Below are positions 19,631 to 22,721 of a stretch of 22,721 nt of DNA, one piece after another. Numbering within the stretch: position 1 is the stretch's first letter; each line of letters opens with the position of its first letter. The notes under the pieces are model-generated. The model was given only the letters and a program-made list of their open reading frames with translations, was not told the origin of the DNA and did no database searches. This DNA comes from Apostichopus parvimensis (taxonomy: Eukaryota > Echinodermata > Holothuroidea > Aspidochirotida > Stichopodidae), in assembly GCA_000934455.1 (NCBI GenBank), contig KN883886.1:108562-131282 (forward strand), in the 5' to 3' direction. Both the position numbers and the translations under genes were made by a program.

Positions 19631-22098
19631 CTGTAAGTTATGAATTACTAGCTTTATTATTGTACAAGACCTACTCAAAGGTCGTATCACATTACAAGGT
19701 AAACTATCATTACTTCGTTTTCAGAATTTGGTGCATATATTGTCTTTGAATGTGACAACTAATGTGAAAGTTTCTAATGGTTTTGTGATTACTTACATAC
19801 CACCTGGGCAAACGATCGGGCAATATCAGAAGCTTGCGTTGTCGAATTTTGTCTTCTATTTGCTTAGAATCATTGCCTGCGTAAGGAGTTTTCCCTGTCA
19901 TGTAATTAAACAAGAAATGTATGATTTAAGTTTTCTTTTATACGACAAGTGCATTTTTCATGCTAACGGTATATACATGCAAGACAGTCAATGAATAATG
20001 TAAATTGAAATAAAAAAAATGCAAATTGTTTTATTGAAAAACAAAATCAGACATGCCATAATGTTTACAACAGCAAAGCAAGAATAAAGCAAAGATCAAC
20101 AACGATGTCCAATTTCAAGGGAGGATGCTCCTATTAATGTAAAGATTGCAAGATGTATAGTCGTCGTTGAGACGCTATACAACATACTCAAAGTCTATTC
20201 AAAGAAAATGAAACAGTACACTTATAACATAAATTACTGCTTACCTTACTAATGAGATACTCTACACGAGTTCGAGCTTTCTCCAGTGGCAGAATGTCAT
20301 ACAGTTTGCATGTTCCTCTCAGATCTACTAATATATGTCTTGTAGATACAGCTGGATGAGGATACTATGTAAAACATAAATGTAGCTTTAATAACAAATA
20401 TACTTTCACACGTAGATGAATATAAAAGAACATATATGAACAAATACAGACAAATGAAAAAGGCAATATATCAAGACAAGACAAATTTTCAATTTTCAAC
20501 AATCATAAACCTATTATCATGATGAAAGTTTGACCAAAAACATGTAATCCCTTTTCATTAATTAAAATAAAATAAACGGTACCTCACGCTTGCAGAGGTA
20601 ATCAAGGGCACTGGCGATGTTTTGTGCTATCCAACACAATTCATTTATTTTGCGAGTCATTATATCAGATTGATCATCAAATAACATGGATTCATCAGGC
20701 GAAGTAAAGTTATTCATTAGGTAGTCCCTCAGAGTTCCGCCAGGAACATACTCGTGGTTAATATAACAAGGAACTAACGTAAACAGAAAATAGATGTTTA
20801 TGAAATTATGAATTTTGGAAAAAGTACTAAAAGAAACTATTTTGATGTAATAATTATCACTGCTTTAAGATAAATACATGGTTTATAACCAAAAAGAGTA
20901 CAAAACTAAGGTCTCTCTGTAGCGCTATTATTGTACTATATATACAATACAGCTTTTGATATATACAATATACCGACCAACGTCAGTGCAAGCGGTGAAC
21001 ACAATACAAACAAACTGAAATGGAAAAATATGTGGCGTGAAGACACATCTCCGACGACTTTGGATGATAGACCAATTTCTTTTTCGATCCTAAAGCGCAT
21101 TGCCAACAAGGGAACAAACTGTATCTATGTGATTAATATTCTTTGCTCTTTCAAGTGTTGATAGCTTCACTAATATCGACATTTGACGAGGAGATCAACC
21201 TTCACTGCAAACAAGATGAAACTATAATAAATCAGAACATAAGTACAAAGCACATGCTCTAGACAGAACATATGCTTCCTTCGATTATCCTTATACAACT
21301 GACTTCACTTACTGACACATCAAGAAGCTTAATCAGGTTTTCACATGATGGCAAAGAGACAAATCAAGTTGGTTAATCAAGTCCATAAATTCATAAGCGT
21401 CTTTTAGACGAGCTTTATCTGAAAAAGAAAAAAAAACGAGTAATGAAATAAGGTACTACATTTCCACTTTGTCATCTGTTTGATGTAATCAATTAGCAAC
21501 AAAATGTTTAAATGCTAGTTATTCACTTACCAGAAACACATCTTGCCACGATTTGAGTTTTGTTCTCTGCCTCAAGGTTACCTAGCCAGTACTGCATTAA
21601 ACCTTCATGGGATGACAATAATGTCAAAGAGGTGACCCGACTACGATCAAAGTGGTCAGATTTGGCACCGGTGGGCATAGGATCTGTAACAAAGGTTATC
21701 AATGTATTGAATAAGTTATGCAATACCCAAGCGCCTGCTTGAACATATATAGTAAGGTACCAACTTGAAGAATCATTATAAATAAAGTAAGTACATTACC
21801 ATGAAGAGGTACGTTGTCATTTCCGTCTATTTGTGTATCTTGCAAAACGATTGGAACTTCATTTTGATACCGGCTATAGATAAAACAGAAAATATACAAG
21901 TCTTCTTAAAGGACTGCAGTATTGATTGAATAACCTTATCTTGAATACCTTAACGATTATAACGCTCTCCTATGAGAGGAATGAAGATAATAAAAAAAAA
22001 TCATGTAATTAAATCTAAGATTAGCAACTCACGTCCACATATAAACAATTTTGTAAAGGAATCATACCTCACGTAATGTAGACTATGCGTTTAATTAC
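19504..22098 (-). CDS. Receptor tyrosine kinase-like pseudokinase gene, partial and possibly decayed
   Basis: Eight minus-strand exons (22073-22098, 21800-21873, 21531-21683, 21309-21418, 20583-20773, 20245-20364, 19801-19894, 19504-19630) encode a juxtamembrane segment and a tyrosine-kinase-type domain. Recognisable landmarks are the hinge HEYVPGGTLRDYL, helix E (IAQNIASALDYL), the catalytic-loop position HPAVSTRHILVD, CKLYDI at the DFG position, TPYAG and RYSLMLLSWETDVSKRPS near the end. Catalytic residues are replaced: no Gly-rich loop (SSHEGL), VARC for VAVK, HPA for HRD, YDI for DFG. Such substituted receptor kinases exist in invertebrates, so a signalling or scaffold role at the plasma membrane is possible. 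However, the exon 21309-21418 has a frameshift and the activation-segment/APE exon is absent. The transmembrane and extracellular parts were not found; they would lie beyond 22098 or off the window. Confidence 0.75.
19801..19894 (-). CDS. Kinase-like gene, exon with TPYAG
   Basis: Acceptor ATTACATGACAG, donor GTATGTAAG. The frame reads KTPYAGNDSKQIEDKIRQRK then LLILPDRLPR, the loop before helix G of receptor tyrosine kinases. It begins with two bases (GG), so it needs a preceding exon ending in phase 1. Exon 20245-20364 ends in phase 0, so the two cannot be joined directly without a frame break. Confidence 0.8.
20030..20035 (-). terminator. Candidate polyadenylation signal inside the kinase-like gene
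   Basis: AATAAA on the minus strand, about 60 bases after the stop of the possible alternative last exon 20096-20194. It could end a truncated transcript. Confidence 0.3.
20096..20194 (-). CDS. Possible alternative terminal exon of the kinase-like gene
   Basis: A good acceptor (TTTCATTTTCTTTGAATAG) opens a 32-codon frame ending TGA, in phase 0. This is the phase required after exon 20245-20364. The peptide (TLSMLYSVSTTTIHLAIF...) has no kinase similarity. If used, it would replace the missing C-lobe with a short hydrophobic tail. Hypothetical; it may be chance. Confidence 0.2.
   Translation of the reverse strand, partial: TLSMLYSVSTTTIHLAIFTLIGASSLEIGHRC
20245..20364 (-). CDS. Kinase-like gene, catalytic-loop exon
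   Basis: Acceptor TTTTACATAG, donor GTAAGC; exactly 40 codons in phase 0. HPAVSTRHILVD sits where HRDLAARNxLV is expected, so the catalytic Asp and the metal-binding Asn are both absent. CKLYDI replaces the KIxDFG segment. RVEYLISK ends the exon at the start of the activation loop. Confidence 0.85.
20583..20773 (-). CDS. Kinase-like gene, hinge and helix D/E exon
   Basis: The acceptor TTTACGTTAG and donor GTACCG bound 191 bases with an unbroken frame. It reads PCYINHEYVPGGTLRDYL (hinge and helix D), a kinase-insert-like acidic stretch, then IAQNIASALDYLCKRE (helix E). The conserved EYxPGGTLxDYL makes the RTK assignment strongest here. Confidence 0.88.
21309..21418 (-). CDS. Kinase-like gene, helix C exon with a frameshift
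   Basis: Acceptor TCTTTTTCAG; donor either GTAAGT after 21313 or, better for phase, GTGAAG after 21309. The first part reads KARLKDAYEFMDLINQLDLS; the second, in another frame, reads LPSCENLIKLLDVSV. A single missing base (or two extra) in between, near 21350, breaks the frame and brings a TGA soon after. The second part and the next exon then join as SV-I-PCYI. Either a real mutation or a base-call error. Confidence 0.75.
21531..21683 (-). CDS. Kinase-like gene, N-lobe exon
   Basis: Acceptor CCTTTGTTACAG, donor GTAAGT. The frame reads PMPTGAKSDHFDRSRVTSLT, then LLSSHEGLMQYWLGNLEAE and QIVARCVS. The position of the Gly-rich ATP loop holds SSHEGL, with one Gly left, and the VAVK lysine is lost (VARC). 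Phase 1 at both ends fits its neighbours. Confidence 0.8.
21800..21873 (-). CDS. Kinase-like gene, juxtamembrane exon
   Basis: The acceptor GTTTTATCTATAG and donor GTAATG bound 74 bases reading RYQNEVPIVLQDTQIDGNDN then VPLH. The phases agree with exons on both sides. It contains a Tyr (RYQNEVP) of the kind found in RTK juxtamembrane regions; no domain as such. Confidence 0.6.
22073..22098 (-). CDS. Kinase-like gene, possible 26-bp microexon
   Basis: The acceptor TCTTTCTTTCAG and donor GTGAGG enclose VIKRIVYI plus two bases that complete a Thr codon with the next exon. Basic residues fit a stop-transfer or juxtamembrane position. The support is phase and splice sites only. Confidence 0.4.
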
Positions 22099-22721
22099 CT
22101 GAAAGAAAGAGTGAGGAAGAGTGAAAATCGTAAACATTGACCTTATAAGCACGTCATGAATGTTGTTTTAAAGGTCAAGAGACACGTAGCAGATTCCTTC
22201 AAATTTGCACAAATTGAGAAGCTATATATCAAAACCCTATACTCCAAATTTGGAGTTCCACGATTGTTTCTTTGCTGTTTTAATTAATTACCAAGCTCAT
22301 CCGTAAGATGATAGACGTCATGGGAGAACTACCGAGGTGGCCAAAACTACATAGGCAAATGTGCTCACCAAGATCCAAGACTTAGACAAACGTCACGGAC
22401 AGTCAACAAAGTATGATCTGATCGCATATTTCGTGTTTGTCTAACACTGATAGCTCAGTAACACTGCACTCAGCTAGCCTAGCTGCGTAAGACCAAGATT
22501 TATTTCCAAGTTACTTCTATCATGGGGAAAGTTAGGTAACAATATCGGATCTAGGCCTAACCAGTCACAAAATTAGTCTTTATAGTACGCTAGGCCTAAC
22601 GTTACTATTGTGTTCCGTCAAGACGAGCAATTTCGACATTGCTGTCCGATCCAACCTCTCTTCGCCGGTCTCCGGCTCGAACATGTAGGAAAAAACTTCC
22701 CCACGATTATACAACTCAATT
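22099..22721. other. Upstream side of the kinase-like gene, nothing coding recognised
   Basis: No transmembrane or signal-peptide exon was found on the minus strand. A perfect 16-bp palindrome ACTCCAAATTTGGAGT lies at 22241-22256, and TAGGCCTAA words occur near 22552 and 22591. It may be an intron of the kinase-like gene. Confidence 0.35.

Overview
This window looks like nuclear DNA of a marine invertebrate, probably a deuterostome and most likely an echinoderm (a sea cucumber would fit). The reasons are AT-rich DNA with long non-coding stretches, scattered TAGGCCTA-type motifs, short exons with GT-AG introns, a receptor tyrosine kinase of a divergent invertebrate type, a Penelope-like retroelement remnant, and several repeats. 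The species call is inference. No tRNA, rRNA, CRISPR array or bacterial operon was found. Most open frames here are short and show no sign of coding.

Layout. 1-1300: a frameshifted Penelope-like reverse transcriptase remnant (minus strand) beside a 22-copy TATC microsatellite. 2360-2540: hairpin and a two-copy 33-bp repeat. 2963-4120: two plus-strand exons forming the C-terminal end of an uncharacterised animal protein, followed by a probable long 3' UTR. 4120-11650: mostly non-coding, with two foldback structures (6158-6318 and 8921-8990) and simple repeats.

11654-14942 is the main discovery. It is a 3.29-kb unit bounded by inverted terminal repeats of about 230-240 bp (about 85% identical by hand alignment). 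Inside is a badly decayed gene (about 11964-14366). Its pieces, read across frames, give a PIN/XPG-like nuclease core (VFDG, SDADLLI, GEDTDLL, GCDTT) and a C-terminal tesmin/TSO1-type CXC cysteine domain. I recognise the protein as a family common in invertebrate genomes and usually annotated as an uncharacterised host protein. Its position between long inverted repeats argues that it is carried by a DNA transposon. A third copy of the terminal motif lies inside, 491 bp from the right end, and a GC-rich minisatellite flanked by 9-bp direct repeats abuts the right end.

15000-19500: repeats only. These include a GC hairpin, a dispersed repeat of about 120 bp, a 250-bp tandem duplication and a degenerate trinucleotide array whose long Leu-rich frame is an artefact. 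19504-22098 (minus strand): at least eight exons with consistent splice phases encode the juxtamembrane and kinase region of a receptor tyrosine kinase-like protein. Every catalytic motif that can be checked is substituted. In addition one exon carries a frameshift and the exon for the activation segment is missing, so this is a pseudokinase gene that may itself be decaying.
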